A stretch of 32,889 nucleotides of DNA, taken from positions 1 through 32,889 of the forward strand of contig CAJXSN010000020.1 of the NCBI GenBank assembly GCA_913060895.1, read 5' to 3'. The translations under genes were made by a program, and so were the position numbers. Origin of the DNA: an uncultured Sphingomonadaceae bacterium (lineage in GTDB: Bacteria > Pseudomonadota > Alphaproteobacteria > Sphingomonadales > Sphingomonadaceae). The number at the start of each line of letters is the position of its first letter. Position 1 is the stretch's first letter. Shown here piece by piece: positions 1-9,155 of this stretch. Under the pieces are notes generated by a model. That model saw only the letters and a program-made list of their open reading frames with translations, was not told the DNA's origin and made no database searches.

Positions 1-50
1 TACGAGATAGGAGTCCGTCTCGTGGGCTCGGAGATGTGTATAAGAGACAG
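1..50. other. Illumina Nextera P7-side adapter with i7 index
   Basis: Positions 1-8 (TACGAGAT) match the end of the P7 flow-cell oligo, 9-16 (AGGAGTCC) fit the reverse complement of the Nextera i7 index GGACTCCT (commonly N705), and 17-50 are the Nextera read-2 transposase adapter ending in the mosaic end AGATGTGTATAAGAGACAG. This is library DNA left in the assembly. Translated, it gives the database contaminant peptides MGSEMCIRDR and MYKRQ, so any reading frame starting here is spurious. Genomic sequence begins at 51. The adapter and index identities are from memory of the kit sequences. Confidence 0.98.
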
Positions 51-2264
51 GGGCGCAATCGCCGTCATCGGAGCGATCTGCACGGGCTTTTCCATCCCGA
101 TCAGCATCGGGCCGATGGTGGCATCGCCGCCCAGTTCACGCAGCAGCTTCGCCGACAAATTGGCCGATTGCAGGCCTGGCATAATCAGAACGTTGGCCGG
201 CGCCGACAGGCGGCTGAACGGATACAGTTCCATCACCTTGGGATTGAGCGCGGCATCCGGTGCCATCTCGCCTTCATATTCGAAGCCGACCTCCTCTTCA
301 TCGAGGATGGCCACGGCATCGCGGATGTTCTCCAGCCATTTGCCCGGAGGATTGCCGAACGTGGAATAGGACAGGAACGCGACCCGCGGCTCGTGCCCCA
401 TCCGCAATGCGACCGCTGCCGTTTCCTTCGCGATATGCGCCAGTTCGGACGCGGTGGGCCGTTCATTGATCGTGGTATCGGCCATAAACGTCGTGTGATG
501 TTTCCCGATCATCATGTGGATGCCGAACGACAACGCACCGGGTTTCGGATCGAGAACAAGGTTCACTTCGCGCGCGGTCTGGGCAAACGTGCGGGTAAGG
601 CCGGAAATCATTGCATCGCCATGCCCCAGCGCCACCAGCAGGGCGGCGAAGACATTGCGCTCCTGATTGACCATCCGGGCAATGTCACGCTCTGTATAAC
701 CGCGGCGCTGCAGACGCTGGTAAAGGAAATCCACCATCGCCGGCACCTTGCCCGACGTCTTGGAATTTTCGATAATGTAGCTCTCGGGATCATCCACGGC
801 CAGCTCGCGCAGCTTGGCCATGACTTTTTCCGTCCGCCCGACCAGCACCGGTTCGCCATAACCGAAATCACGGAACTGGATTGCCGCGCGCAGCACCACG
901 TCCTCTTCCGCTTCGGCAAAGACCACCCGCTTCGGATTGGCCTTGGCGTCCTCGTAAGACCGTGTGAGTACGGACGTCGTCGGGTTGAGCCGCGCCTTCA
1001 GACTGGTGCGGTAAACATCGAAATCCTCAATCGAATCCTGCGCCACACCGCTGTCCATCGCGGCCTTGGCCACGGCGCTGGAAACAACTTCCATCAGGCG
1101 GGGATCGAACGGGGCGGGGATGATATAATCGGTGCCGAACTGGTGTTTGATACCGTAGGCCGCCGCCACTTCTTCCGGCACACGCTCCCGCGCCAGAGCG
1201 GCGATGGCTTCGGCAGCGGCGATTTTCATCTCTTCATTGATGGCCGTCGCGCGTACATCCAGCGCCCCGCGGAAGATGAAGGGGAAGCCCAGCACATTAT
1301 TGACCTGATTGGGATAATCGCTGCGCCCGGTGGCAATAATTGCGTCGGGGCGCACGGCCTTGGCTTCGTCAGGCATGATTTCCGGTGTCGGATTGGCCAT
1401 TGCGAAGATAATCGGATTCTTGGCCATGTTTTCCACCCATGCGGGCTTCAGCGCACCGGCGGCAGACAGGCCGAGGAAGATGTCCGCCCCGTCCAGAGCT
1501 TCTTCTAGACTGCGCGCTTCGGTGGGTACGGCATGGGCGCTTTTCCATTGGTCCACGCCCTCACGGCCCGGATAGATCGGCCCGCTGCGGTCGCAGACAA
1601 TCACGTTCTCGTGCGGAATGCCCAACGCCTTGATCAAAGCGGTGCAGGCCAGTGCGCTGGCCCCGGCACCGTTCACCACCATCCGGCAATCCTTGAGATC
1701 GCGGTCCGTCAGGTGGCAGGCGTTAATCAGGCCGGCAGCAGCGATGATCGCCGTGCCGTGCTGGTCATCATGCATAACCGGAATGTTCATCCGTTCACGC
1801 AGAGCCTGCTCGATTATGAAGCATTCAGGCGCTGCGATATCTTCCAGATTGATGCCGCCAAAGGTCGGCTCCATCAGGGCGACGGCTTCGATGAACTTGT
1901 CCGGATCTTCCGTATCCAGCTCGATGTCGATGGAATCCACATCGGCAAAGCGTTTGAACAGAACCGCCTTGCCTTCCATCACAGGCTTGGACGCCAGCGC
2001 CCCCAGATTGCCGAGGCCAAGGATGGCCGTACCGTTGGATATGACTGCGACAAGATTGGAACGCGCAGTATATTTTGCCGCGTCCGCAGGATTGGCGGCA
2101 ATCGCCTCCACCGGGGCCGCAACGCCGGGCGAATAAGCCAGCGACAGGTCGCGCTGCGTCGCCATCGGCTTGCTTGCGATTATTTCGATTTTACCGGGCC
2201 GGATCGTTTCGTGGTAGAATAGCGCTTCGCGCGCAGTGAATCCGGCTTGTTTCTCGTCGGCCAT
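51..2264 (-). CDS. maeB: NADP-dependent malic enzyme, MaeB type (C-terminus missing)
   Basis: Oxidatively decarboxylates malate to pyruvate and makes NADPH, linking the TCA cycle to gluconeogenesis and biosynthesis. The minus strand is open for 738 codons from the ATG at 2264, beginning MADEKQAGFTAREALFYHE and preceded by GAAGG. The N-terminal malic domain carries the family motif HDDQHGT (about residue 165) and is followed by the NAD(P)-binding domain with VVNGAGASA. The C-terminal half is a phosphotransacetylase-like domain, which in MaeB enzymes is regulatory (acetyl-CoA sensing) and not a working transferase. The frame runs into the adapter after EKPVQIAPMTAIAP. Family length is about 750-770 residues, so roughly 15-25 residues are lost to the contig end. 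It is divergent from mutS. Confidence 0.95.
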
Positions 2265-2331
2265 GCAGCAACCCTTCAATTGAACTGTTCAGCGCACTTA
2301 ACGCGGGCGGCCGGGCGGGGATAGGGGAAAG

Positions 2332-2363
2332 CCTGCACCATGCGACTCCCGAATCGGTGCAGG
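2332..2363. other. Inverted repeat in the mutS leader
   Basis: CCTGCACC (2332-2339) and GGTGCAGG (2356-2363) are perfect 8-base complements separated by 16 bases. They lie in the maeB-mutS divergent region, ending 18 bases before the mutS start. It could form a leader hairpin that affects mutS translation, or be an operator. There is no T-run after it, so it is not a standard terminator. Function is unknown. Confidence 0.4.
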
Positions 2364-2381
2364 TGAGGCTAGGCCACCTTC

Positions 2382-5027
2382 GTGGCAGGCAAAACGACCC
2401 CGATGATGGCGCAATATGGCGCGCTGAAAGAAGAAGCGGGCGATTGCCTGCTGTTCTACCGCATGGGCGATTTTTTCGAACTGTTTTTCGAAGATGCAAA
2501 GATTGCCGCCCGGGTTCTCGACATTGCGCTGACATCCCGTGGCAAGGACGGGCGCGGAGAAGATGGCGGAGAGCCGGTACCGATGTGCGGCGTGCCGGTG
2601 CATTCGGCAGAAGGGTACCTTGCGCGGCTGATCAAGGCAGGGTTCCGGGTTGCCGTTGCCGAGCAAACCGAAACACCCGAAGAAGCCAAGGTCCGCGCCA
2701 AAAAGGAAGGAAGGCCGGCCTCCAAATCGCTGGTCGCGCGCGACATAGTGCGGTTTGTGACGGCGGGAACACTTACAGAGGACGCCCTGCTGGAGCCGCG
2801 CAGTGCAAACCTGCTGGCGGCGGTATGCGAATTGCGCGGCACGGTGGGCATTGCCTCGGTCGATATATCCACTGGGCGGATGGTGCTGGAGGAAGCGGAG
2901 CCGGATGCTTTGGACGCGGCTCTGGCGCGGCTTCGACCAAGCGAAACCGTCGCCCCCGAAGATTGGGAAGATGCCCCGCCGGGTGCGATACTGCGGGCAA
3001 GAACCGAATTTGCCAGCGATGATGGTGAGCGGCGGTTGAAGGCCATCCATTCGGTCGCCGCGCTGGACGGGTTCGGCACGTTCTCCCGCGCCATGCTTGC
3101 GGCAGCAGGCGGGCTGATCGCCTATCTCGACCATGCGGGACGTGGCACCCTGCCCTTGCTCCTGCCCCCGGTTGCACGCCTGCGATCCGTCCATATGGCG
3201 ATGGACGGCGCTACCCGCGCCAGCCTCGAAATCCTGACCGCGCAGAATGGCGCGCGCGAGGGCAGCCTGCTCAGCGCGCTCGACCGCTGTGTGACAGGTG
3301 CGGGCGCGCGGCAACTGGCGGAGGATCTGGGCGCTCCCTTATGCGACCGCAAGGCCATCGAAAGCCGTCTGGCGCTGGTGCGGTTCTTCCATGACGATCC
3401 CCTGCAACGCGCCGATTTACGGGACACGCTGCGCGCCGTTCCCGATATCGGCCGCGCGCTGGGCCGGATCGTCGCGGGACGCGGCAGCCCGCGCGATATC
3501 GGGCAGGTCCGCGATGGCTTGTCCGAAGCGCGGCAACTGCGCGATTATCTTGGCGGAAAGCCAGACCGCCCTGCCCTGCTGGAACAGTTGCTGCCCGCGC
3601 TGGGCGGTCACGGCGCGCTGGTCGACGGGTTGCAGCGTGCGCTGGTCCCCGCCCCGCCGACATCACGCGAATCTGGCGGCTTTATCGCTTCGGGCTTCGA
3701 TGCCGCACTGGACGAACTGCGCGATGTGTCGGGCAATGCGCGCCGCGCAATCGCTGCAATGGAGGCGCGATACCGCGAAGATACCGGCATCGACCGGCTC
3801 AAGATCAAGCATAACGGCGTGCTGGGCTATTTTATCGAAGTTCCGGCGAAGAACGCCGATACACTGATGGCTCCGGACAGCGGTTTCACCCACCGCCAGA
3901 CAATGGCCGGAGCAGTGCGGTTCAATTCGCTGCAATTGCACGAGGAAGCTGGCCGGATCAGCGAAGCGGGCGGGCGAGCGCTGGCCGCCGAGGAAGCGCA
4001 TTTCGAGGATCTGGTCGCCCAGGTCTCGGACAGCCGCGAAGCCATTGCGCGCACAGCCGATGCATTGGCCCGGATCGACGTATCGGCGGGTCAGGCGGAG
4101 CGGGCGGCGGAAGGCGATTGGGCGCGGCCGGAAATTGCGGACGAGCCGTGCCTCCACATTGCAGCGGGCCGCCATCCGGTGGTGGAGAGCGCATTGGCCA
4201 GAACAGGCGAGCGGTTCGTCCCCAATGATTGCACCCTAACCGCTAATGATCGGCTGTGGCTGATCGGCGGGCCGAACATGGGCGGCAAATCGACTTTTCT
4301 GCGGCAGAATGCGCTGATCGTGCTGCTCGCTCAGGCAGGGGGATATGTGCCTGCAGAGACGGCAAGGATAGGGCTGGTGGACCGTCTCTTCAGCCGCGTC
4401 GGCGCATCGGACAATCTGGCGCGGGGCCGCTCTACCTTCATGGTCGAGATGGTCGAAACCGCTGCCATTCTGTCGCAGGCGACAGAGCGCAGTTTCGTCA
4501 TCCTAGACGAGGTGGGGCGCGGCACATCGACCTATGACGGGCTGGCGCTGGCATGGGCGGTAGTGGAGGCGGTGCATGAAACCAATCGCAGCCGCTGCCT
4601 GTTTGCCACCCATTATCACGAGCTGTCACGCCTTGCGGAAAGCTGCGACGCGCTGAGCCTGCACCATGTTCGCGCGCGCGAATGGAAGGGCGATCTGGTG
4701 CTTCTGCATGAACTCGCCACCGGCCCGGCAGACCGCAGTTACGGCTTGGCCGTGGCCAAACTGGCCGGAGTGCCGCCGCCGGTCGTCGCGCGGGCGAAAT
4801 CGGTGCTCCAAAAACTGGAAAAGGGCCGTGAAGAAACCGGCGGTCTGGCGGCGGGGCTGGGAGATCTGCCGCTGTTTGCTGCTGCGCAAACGGAAAGCCC
4901 ACCCGATCAGAGCACCCCGTTGACCGATGCTTTCGCAGCGCTCGATGTAGATGCCCTCAGCCCGCGCGAAGCCCTTGAACAACTGTATGAATTGAAACGG
5001 ATCGCTGGCTCCCACCGCGGCAGCTGA
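2382..5027 (+). CDS. mutS: DNA mismatch repair protein MutS
   Basis: Recognises base mismatches and small loops and recruits MutL in an ATP-dependent way. The 881-residue protein is of normal MutS length. The mismatch-contact F-x-E motif is F31-F-E33 within FYRMGDFFELF. Connector, lever and clamp regions fill the middle. The ATPase has a Walker A motif GPNMGGKST near residue 630 and Walker B/D-loop ILDEVGRGTSTYDG near 706, followed by FATHYHEL. The chosen GTG at 2382 gives VAGKTTPMMAQY, which aligns with the usual N-terminus. An upstream ATG at 2340 in the same frame hits a stop. ATGs at 2403 and 2406 are possible alternatives but would drop the conserved TP. No strong ribosome site is visible. 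Confidence 0.97.
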   Translation: MAGKTTPMMAQYGALKEEAGDCLLFYRMGDFFELFFEDAKIAARVLDIALTSRGKDGRGEDGGEPVPMCGVPVHSAEGYLARLIKAGFRVAVAEQTETPEEAKVRAKKEGRPASKSLVARDIVRFVTAGTLTEDALLEPRSANLLAAVCELRGTVGIASVDISTGRMVLEEAEPDALDAALARLRPSETVAPEDWEDAPPGAILRARTEFASDDGERRLKAIHSVAALDGFGTFSRAMLAAAGGLIAYLDHAGRGTLPLLLPPVARLRSVHMAMDGATRASLEILTAQNGAREGSLLSALDRCVTGAGARQLAEDLGAPLCDRKAIESRLALVRFFHDDPLQRADLRDTLRAVPDIGRALGRIVAGRGSPRDIGQVRDGLSEARQLRDYLGGKPDRPALLEQLLPALGGHGALVDGLQRALVPAPPTSRESGGFIASGFDAALDELRDVSGNARRAIAAMEARYREDTGIDRLKIKHNGVLGYFIEVPAKNADTLMAPDSGFTHRQTMAGAVRFNSLQLHEEAGRISEAGGRALAAEEAHFEDLVAQVSDSREAIARTADALARIDVSAGQAERAAEGDWARPEIADEPCLHIAAGRHPVVESALARTGERFVPNDCTLTANDRLWLIGGPNMGGKSTFLRQNALIVLLAQAGGYVPAETARIGLVDRLFSRVGASDNLARGRSTFMVEMVETAAILSQATERSFVILDEVGRGTSTYDGLALAWAVVEAVHETNRSRCLFATHYHELSRLAESCDALSLHHVRAREWKGDLVLLHELATGPADRSYGLAVAKLAGVPPPVVARAKSVLQKLEKGREETGGLAAGLGDLPLFAAAQTESPPDQSTPLTDAFAALDVDALSPREALEQLYELKRIAGSHRGS

Positions 5028-5078
5028 CATACCATCCTGCAAACCAAAGTTTAACCCGATCCGGCCTATGCATGCGCG

Positions 5079-5483
5079 ATGGGTACATCACGATTCCCCA
5101 ACCGTATTGCCGCGCTCGCTTTTGTTGTTCTGGTTCTGGCCGGAGTAGCCGCGCTGGTTGGCACCGGCGAGAATGAAGGCGCGCTATCTTCGGCGACGCA
5201 GGCTCTGTCAGAGAAAAGCCGGCAATCTTCCGGTTATGGCGCGCAGAACGGCGCACAGCCAGCTTCAGGCCCATCGCAGGAACAGTCCGCCGCGGCTCCT
5301 GCTCCGACAGCTTCGCCTGCCATGGGCAGCAGCTTTGCCGAAGACGCGAACCTGATCGATGATGCGATGGGCTTCGATCCGTCTCCGATGTCAGATAACC
5401 CCGACGAAGGCGAAGTTGTTGTCATTATCGAAGATGCCGCTCCTGCCGAGACGAGCCCCCCGATCGTGGCCGAGGAACCCTAA
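5079..5483 (+). CDS. Small membrane-anchored or secreted protein, unknown function
   Basis: 134 residues. The N-terminus RFPNRIAALAFVVLVLAG is basic then hydrophobic (about residues 5-27), so it is a signal sequence or single membrane anchor. The rest is low-complexity, rich in Ala, Ser, Gln and Pro up to about residue 85, then acidic with several Asp and Glu residues near the C-terminus (for example EGEVVVIIEDAA). No enzyme motif is visible and I do not recognise a named family. It follows mutS by 51 bases on the same strand and is followed by a small hairpin and the DUF202 gene. A periplasmic linker-like protein is plausible. Base composition matches its neighbours. Confidence 0.7.
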   Translation: MGTSRFPNRIAALAFVVLVLAGVAALVGTGENEGALSSATQALSEKSRQSSGYGAQNGAQPASGPSQEQSAAAPAPTASPAMGSSFAEDANLIDDAMGFDPSPMSDNPDEGEVVVIIEDAAPAETSPPIVAEEP

Positions 5484-5500
5484 ACGCTCCGCCGAGCGTT
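5483..5500. other. Short perfect hairpin between two small genes
   Basis: AACGCTC (5483-5489) and GAGCGTT (5494-5500) are perfect 7-base complements with a 4-base loop. The hairpin starts on the last base of the upstream stop codon and sits just before AGGGGCAT-ATG of the DUF202 gene. No T-run follows. It may stabilise the upstream mRNA end or occlude the weak ribosome site of the next gene. Confidence 0.4.
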
Positions 5501-5508
5501 AGGGGCAT

Positions 5509-5928
5509 ATGAGCGATTCCAAAGAGACCCCAGAGCACGACGATCTAGGCAAGAACGACCTCGCAACAGAGCGAACCGATCTTGCAGAGGATCGCAATAT
5601 CATGGCTATGGAGCGGACCTTTGCAGGCTGGATGCGGACCGCATTTGCCGCGATCGGCATCGGACTCGCCTTCCGGGCGGTTTTCGGGGAGTTCGATCCG
5701 TCATGGCTAGCGCGGGCCATCGCTACAGCTTTTATTCTACTTGGCGCCCTGGTGGCTTTCACGGCAGAAAGGCGGGCCTGCAAAACGCTGACCCGTCTAA
5801 GTTCTCATGCCCTTGATGCCCCGCAGCTTCCAAGTATCCGGTGGATTGGCTGGGGGGTTTCTTCGGGCGCTGTTCTGCTTGCCGTTGCCCTGTGGTTTTT
5901 TCACAAAGGCGTATCAGGCGGCGGGTAA
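5509..5928 (+). CDS. DUF202 (YidH-like) inner-membrane protein
   Basis: 139 residues. The hydrophilic N-terminus contains LAEDRNIMAMERTFAGWMRT, the signature of DUF202/YidH proteins (family form LAxxRTxLAxERTxLAWxRT). Three membrane helices follow at about 42-60, 66-86 and 111-131. The biochemical role of DUF202 is not established. An inner-membrane location is clear from the helices. The start at 5509 has AGGGG only three bases upstream, so a later start at the internal ATGs (about residues 32-34) cannot be excluded, but that would cut the family motif. It converges with the next gene, with one base between the two stop codons. Confidence 0.85.
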   Translation: MSDSKETPEHDDLGKNDLATERTDLAEDRNIMAMERTFAGWMRTAFAAIGIGLAFRAVFGEFDPSWLARAIATAFILLGALVAFTAERRACKTLTRLSSHALDAPQLPSIRWIGWGVSSGAVLLAVALWFFHKGVSGGG

Positions 5929-5929
5929 A

Positions 5930-6274
5930 CTACGTTCCGTCACCACGCAGTCCATCAGGCTTTGCCGCTTTGCCGAACTTGTCCACGTTATCGTCATGGT
6001 TTGGCTCACCCTTGAAAGGGTCCATGTCGATACGGCCCGAACTTTCCATATCACGCATGTGATCGACCGTGTCCTGCGTGGAATCGCCTCGCAAGCCTGA
6101 CTTGTTGTCGCTCTTGGTGCTTTCCGTCGGGCTGCCGGTTTGCGGCGTCACTTGGCGTGCCTGCTGCGCGACTTCCTGTGCCTGGTTCCGGTGATCGTCC
6201 TGTTCGTCATTATGCGTTTCGGGTGCGAGGCCGGATTGGCGTTGTTCCTGGGCTTCTGCTTTGGGTTCGGTCAT
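5930..6274 (-). CDS. Disordered hydrophilic protein, unknown function
   Basis: 114 residues, almost without hydrophobic stretches, rich in Glu, Asp, Gln, Asn and Lys, beginning MTEPKAEAQEQRQSG. The later part has STKSDNKSG and DHMRDMESSGRIDMDPFKGEP. An excellent ribosome site (AAAGGAGA) precedes the ATG at 6274, which supports it as a real gene despite the lack of a recognisable domain. It is probably cytoplasmic and intrinsically disordered, reminiscent of stress-associated hydrophilic proteins, but that comparison rests only on composition. It is transcribed toward the DUF202 gene. Confidence 0.7.
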   Translation of the reverse strand: MTEPKAEAQEQRQSGLAPETHNDEQDDHRNQAQEVAQQARQVTPQTGSPTESTKSDNKSGLRGDSTQDTVDHMRDMESSGRIDMDPFKGEPNHDDNVDKFGKAAKPDGLRGDGT

Positions 6275-6382
6275 TCGTAGTCTCCTTTCCCCATCAACGG
6301 TCGGGAAGAGAGAGGCGTTCCGTATATTCTCTGCGCTTACTCACAGGACGGCTCCGGCCCGCCCTGCTGTCAGGCGACCAAA

Positions 6383-7252
6383 CTAGCGCGTCGGGACCGG
6401 CGCTTCGCCAGAATAATCGTAGAAACCTTTGCCCGCCTTGCGGCCCAGCCAGCCTGCTTCGACATATTTCTGCAGCAGAGGCGCGGGGCGGTATTTGCTG
6501 TCGCCGGTGGTGTTGTAGAGCACCATGATGATGTCGAGGCAGGTGTCCAGCCCGACGAAATCGGCCAGTTGCAGCGGACCCATCGGGTGGTTGAGGCCCA
6601 GACGGCAGCCCTTGTCGATATCCTCTATGCTGGCGGTCGATTGGCCCAGCACGAACACGGCCTCGTTGATCATCGGCAGCAGGATACGGTTGACCACGAA
6701 GCCGGGTTCGTCCTGCGACAGGACCACCTGCTTGCCCAGACCTTCGGCGAAAGCAATCGTCCGCTCCTCGGTTTCCTTGCTGGTGGCAAGGCCGGGTATA
6801 ACCTCGATCAAACCCATCACCGGGACCGGGTTGAAGAAGTGCAGGCCGATGAACCGCTCTGCTTCGGGCGCGTAATTGGCCATCCGGGTGATCGGGATAG
6901 AGCTGGTGTTGGATGCAAGGATGGCATCCTGCGACAGAACCTCGCCCGCTTTCTCGAAAATCGCCTGCTTGATCGGCTCTTTTTCCGTCGCGGCTTCGAT
7001 GATGATGTCTGCATCGGCCATCGGTGCGTAATCGGCGACCGCTTCGATCCGGCCTAGCAGGGCCTGCGCTTCGGAAACTTCCATCTTGCCGCGCCCGACC
7101 AGCTTGCCAAGAGCCTTGTCGATACCTTCGACCGAACGCTGCGCGGTGGCTAGATCGATATCGGCCAGAAGAACTTTCATTCCGTGCTGCGCGACTGTTT
7201 GCGCGATGCCCGAACCCATTTGTCCGGCCCCGATGACTCCGATTGTGTGCAT
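6383..7252 (-). CDS. 3-hydroxybutyryl-CoA dehydrogenase
   Basis: Interconverts 3-hydroxyacyl-CoA and 3-oxoacyl-CoA with NAD(P), in fatty-acid or butanoate/PHB-linked metabolism. The 289-residue protein has the Rossmann motif GAGQMG at residues 8-13, NTSSIPIT at 115-122, the catalytic His138 in LHFFNP and its partner Glu150, and the C-terminal motif [18 protein letters not shown]. The length is typical. I chose the ATG at 7252 ([10 protein letters not shown]) over an upstream in-frame TTG because all family members begin close to the Rossmann strand, and AGGCGGA lies upstream. It is the last gene of a minus-strand group with the cobalamin adenosyltransferase 93 bases upstream. hbd and paaH are both possible symbols, so none is given. 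Confidence 0.93.
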   Translation of the reverse strand: MHTIGVIGAGQMGSGIAQTVAQHGMKVLLADIDLATAQRSVEGIDKALGKLVGRGKMEVSEAQALLGRIEAVADYAPMADADIIIEAATEKEPIKQAIFEKAGEVLSQDAILASNTSSIPITRMANYAPEAERFIGLHFFNPVPVMGLIEVIPGLATSKETEERTIAFAEGLGKQVVLSQDEPGFVVNRILLPMINEAVFVLGQSTASIEDIDKGCRLGLNHPMGPLQLADFVGLDTCLDIIMVLYNTTGDSKYRPAPLLQKYVEAGWLGRKAGKGFYDYSGEAPVPTR

Positions 7253-7345
7253 ATTGGATTGTCCGCCTGTTCGCAGTTGCAGCAAAATGCTGCGTTAGCG
7301 AGGTCGGCGCGGGAAGGCTAGCCGGAGCGTGTCACAGCTTCAGGC

Positions 7346-7918
7346 TTACCGGTTCTGGCCAGGCACCCACTTCACATCCGCCTTGCCATTATCGTTCAGC
7401 ACGCGGGCGAGTACAAATAGCAGGTCAGACAGGCGATTGATGTAAGACAGCGCCGCCGGATTGACCAGTTCGGGGCCTGCCGACAGCGCAGTTACTCCGC
7501 GTTCCGCCGCGCGCGTGCTGGCACGGGCCACATGGGTGCGTGCCGCCGCTTCGCTGCCGCCCGGCAGCACAAAACTGGTCAGCGGCTCCAGCCGGTCGTT
7601 CAGCGCGTCAATTTGCGCTTCCAGCCATTCGGTCTGGGCAGGCACCATCCTCAAGGTCATTTCGCCGGGTTCGAAATCGTCTCCGGGTGTCGCGATATCC
7701 GCGCCCAGATCGAACATGTCGTTCTGAATACGGAACAGCAGTGCAGTATTCCTATCGTCAGCAATCGCTGCCGCGGCGAGGCCGATGGCGCTGTTCGCTT
7801 CGTCCACCAGGCCGATCGCCGCCATGCGCGGATCGTGCTTGGTCCGGCGCGTCCCGTCGACGAGGCCGGTAGAGCCGTCATCGCCGGTGCGCGTGTAGAT
7901 TTTATTGAGCTTTACCAT
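7346..7918 (-). CDS. Corrinoid (cob(I)alamin) adenosyltransferase, PduO type
   Basis: Transfers the adenosyl group of ATP to cob(I)alamin to give adenosylcobalamin, the cofactor of methylmalonyl-CoA mutase and related enzymes. The 190-residue protein shows the PduO-family ATP-binding N-terminus TRTGDDGSTGL (residues 9-19), RIQNDMFDLGADIATP (63-78), the motif FVLPGGSEAAARTHVARASTRAAER, and a C-terminal NRLSDLLFVLAR. This is the full family length. It is followed by 3-hydroxybutyryl-CoA dehydrogenase and preceded by a small membrane protein on the same strand, so a joint transcript is likely. No mutase gene is in this window. Confidence 0.93.
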   Translation of the reverse strand: MVKLNKIYTRTGDDGSTGLVDGTRRTKHDPRMAAIGLVDEANSAIGLAAAAIADDRNTALLFRIQNDMFDLGADIATPGDDFEPGEMTLRMVPAQTEWLEAQIDALNDRLEPLTSFVLPGGSEAAARTHVARASTRAAERGVTALSAGPELVNPAALSYINRLSDLLFVLARVLNDNGKADVKWVPGQNR

Positions 7919-7936
7919 CGCGCGGCCCTAGCGGAC

Positions 7937-8167
7937 CTATTGCGAAATCGCGAGCAACAGAGCAACGGCAACAATGGCAATCGCCTGATATTTGATGCGG
8001 TTGAACATCATCTTGTTCTGCATCAACTGCATTTCCGTTACATTTTCGGCTTCGCCCGTTTCAAGGTCGATCTTTGTACTGCGCAGGAAGGCGACAATGC
8101 CGCGAATCAGCGAAACAACGACCAGCAGGGCCAGGATGATGATTGCGATGACGAGAATGGTTTGCAT
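7937..8167 (-). CDS. Small two-helix membrane protein (HIG1-like)
   Basis: 76 residues with two hydrophobic helices: residues 2-24 (ILVIAIIILALLVVVSLIRG) and about 58-75 (YQAIAIVAVALLLAI), joined by a polar loop containing QNKMMFNRIKYQA. That loop-plus-second-helix pattern is typical of the HIG1 / twin-transmembrane family of small alphaproteobacterial proteins. HIG1 proteins elsewhere assist cytochrome oxidase assembly, but a role here is not shown. It sits between gluQ and the cobalamin adenosyltransferase on the same strand, 18 bases from the latter and 9 from gluQ. Confidence 0.75.
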   Translation of the reverse strand: MQTILVIAIIILALLVVVSLIRGIVAFLRSTKIDLETGEAENVTEMQLMQNKMMFNRIKYQAIAIVAVALLLAISQ

Positions 8168-8176
8168 GTGTCCTAT

Positions 8177-9007
8177 CTAATCGCTTTCCTGCCGAATTCC
8201 ACATGGCCATTCGCCTATGCGGATTTTTTGTGCCCACTCGCGGCCATCTTCGCCTGATTTTCGGTGATCGGCCAGCGATTTCGATCCGCGTCGTTTGGCC
8301 AGTTTGCGCCCTTCATCGTCCAGCAATAGCGGATGGTGATGCCATTGCGGCACGGGCAGGCTCAGCAGGGCCTGCAGCAGACGGTGGATATGGGTTGCGG
8401 CGAACAGATCCCTCCCCCTCGTCACCAGAGTAACCCCGTCGGCTGCATCATCCAGAGTGGCCGCAAGGTGATAGCTGGCGGGCATATCCTTGCGCACCAG
8501 TACGGGGTCGCCAAGCATCAGCGGGTCCGCCTGCTGTTTGCCGGCCAACGCATCGTGCCATGTCAGCGGGCCGGTGATCTCCAGCGCCTTTGCGATATCC
8601 AACCGTAACGCTGCCGGACCTTCCGGCGGATGATCGCATTGGCGGCAGGTGCCGGGATAGACCGGACCCTCCGGCCCCGCCCGCGTTGCTGCTGCGGCAA
8701 TATCGGCACGGGTGCAATCGCAGAGGTAGAGCAGGCCCATTTGCTGCAACCGGCTGGCGGCCATCTGGTAATTTGCCCCGCGTGTCGATTGCGGCGGCAC
8801 ATCGTCCCATTCCAGCCCCAGCCATGCCAGATCGCGGCGGAAGTCATCGGCCAGTTCCGGGCGGCTGCGTGGGCCGTCAATATCCTCGATCCGTAGCAGG
8901 AAACGCCCCCCGTCGGCGCCCGCCAGATCATGCGCGGTAATCGCGGAATAGGCGTGGCCCCAGTGCAAGGGGCCGTTGGGGCTGGGGGCGAAGCGGGTGA
9001 CTGTCAT
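8177..9007 (-). CDS. gluQ: Glutamyl-Q tRNA(Asp) synthetase
   Basis: Attaches glutamate to the queuosine base at position 34 of tRNA-Asp. It is a stand-alone copy of the GluRS catalytic domain, and its 276-residue length (no anticodon-binding domain) fits. It has FAPSPNGPLHWGHA (HIGH-like, residues 6-19), a zinc-binding set C96, C98, Y117, C121 and the KMSKS-like KLAKR at 235-239. LRIEDID at 38-44 is the glutamyl-specific strand. The N-terminus is unambiguous because the ATG precedes TRFAPSP directly. It heads the minus-strand group that continues into the small membrane protein. Confidence 0.94.
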   Translation of the reverse strand: MTVTRFAPSPNGPLHWGHAYSAITAHDLAGADGGRFLLRIEDIDGPRSRPELADDFRRDLAWLGLEWDDVPPQSTRGANYQMAASRLQQMGLLYLCDCTRADIAAAATRAGPEGPVYPGTCRQCDHPPEGPAALRLDIAKALEITGPLTWHDALAGKQQADPLMLGDPVLVRKDMPASYHLAATLDDAADGVTLVTRGRDLFAATHIHRLLQALLSLPVPQWHHHPLLLDDEGRKLAKRRGSKSLADHRKSGEDGREWAQKIRIGEWPCGIRQESD

Positions 9008-9155
9008 AGGAGAATACGGGCTTCACCCTGCCCGCAGCCAATCGGTTTCGCAGCAAAAAAGTGCATGGAAATTGGGGATACCACTTTTGTAACAGGCTTG
9101 ACGCTTGCATCTGCAAATGGTCCTTACCTGTTTATTGCAGAGGGAAATCAGGGAC

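Noticed and set aside
36-1508. Long plus-strand open frame beginning MYKRQGRN
   Set aside because: It starts in the adapter and is the antisense shadow of maeB; the minus-strand frame has all malic enzyme motifs.
9098-9126. Promoter for the HNH gene
   Set aside because: TTGACG is a fair -35 box, but the hexamer 17 bases on (TCCTTA) does not resemble a -10 box.
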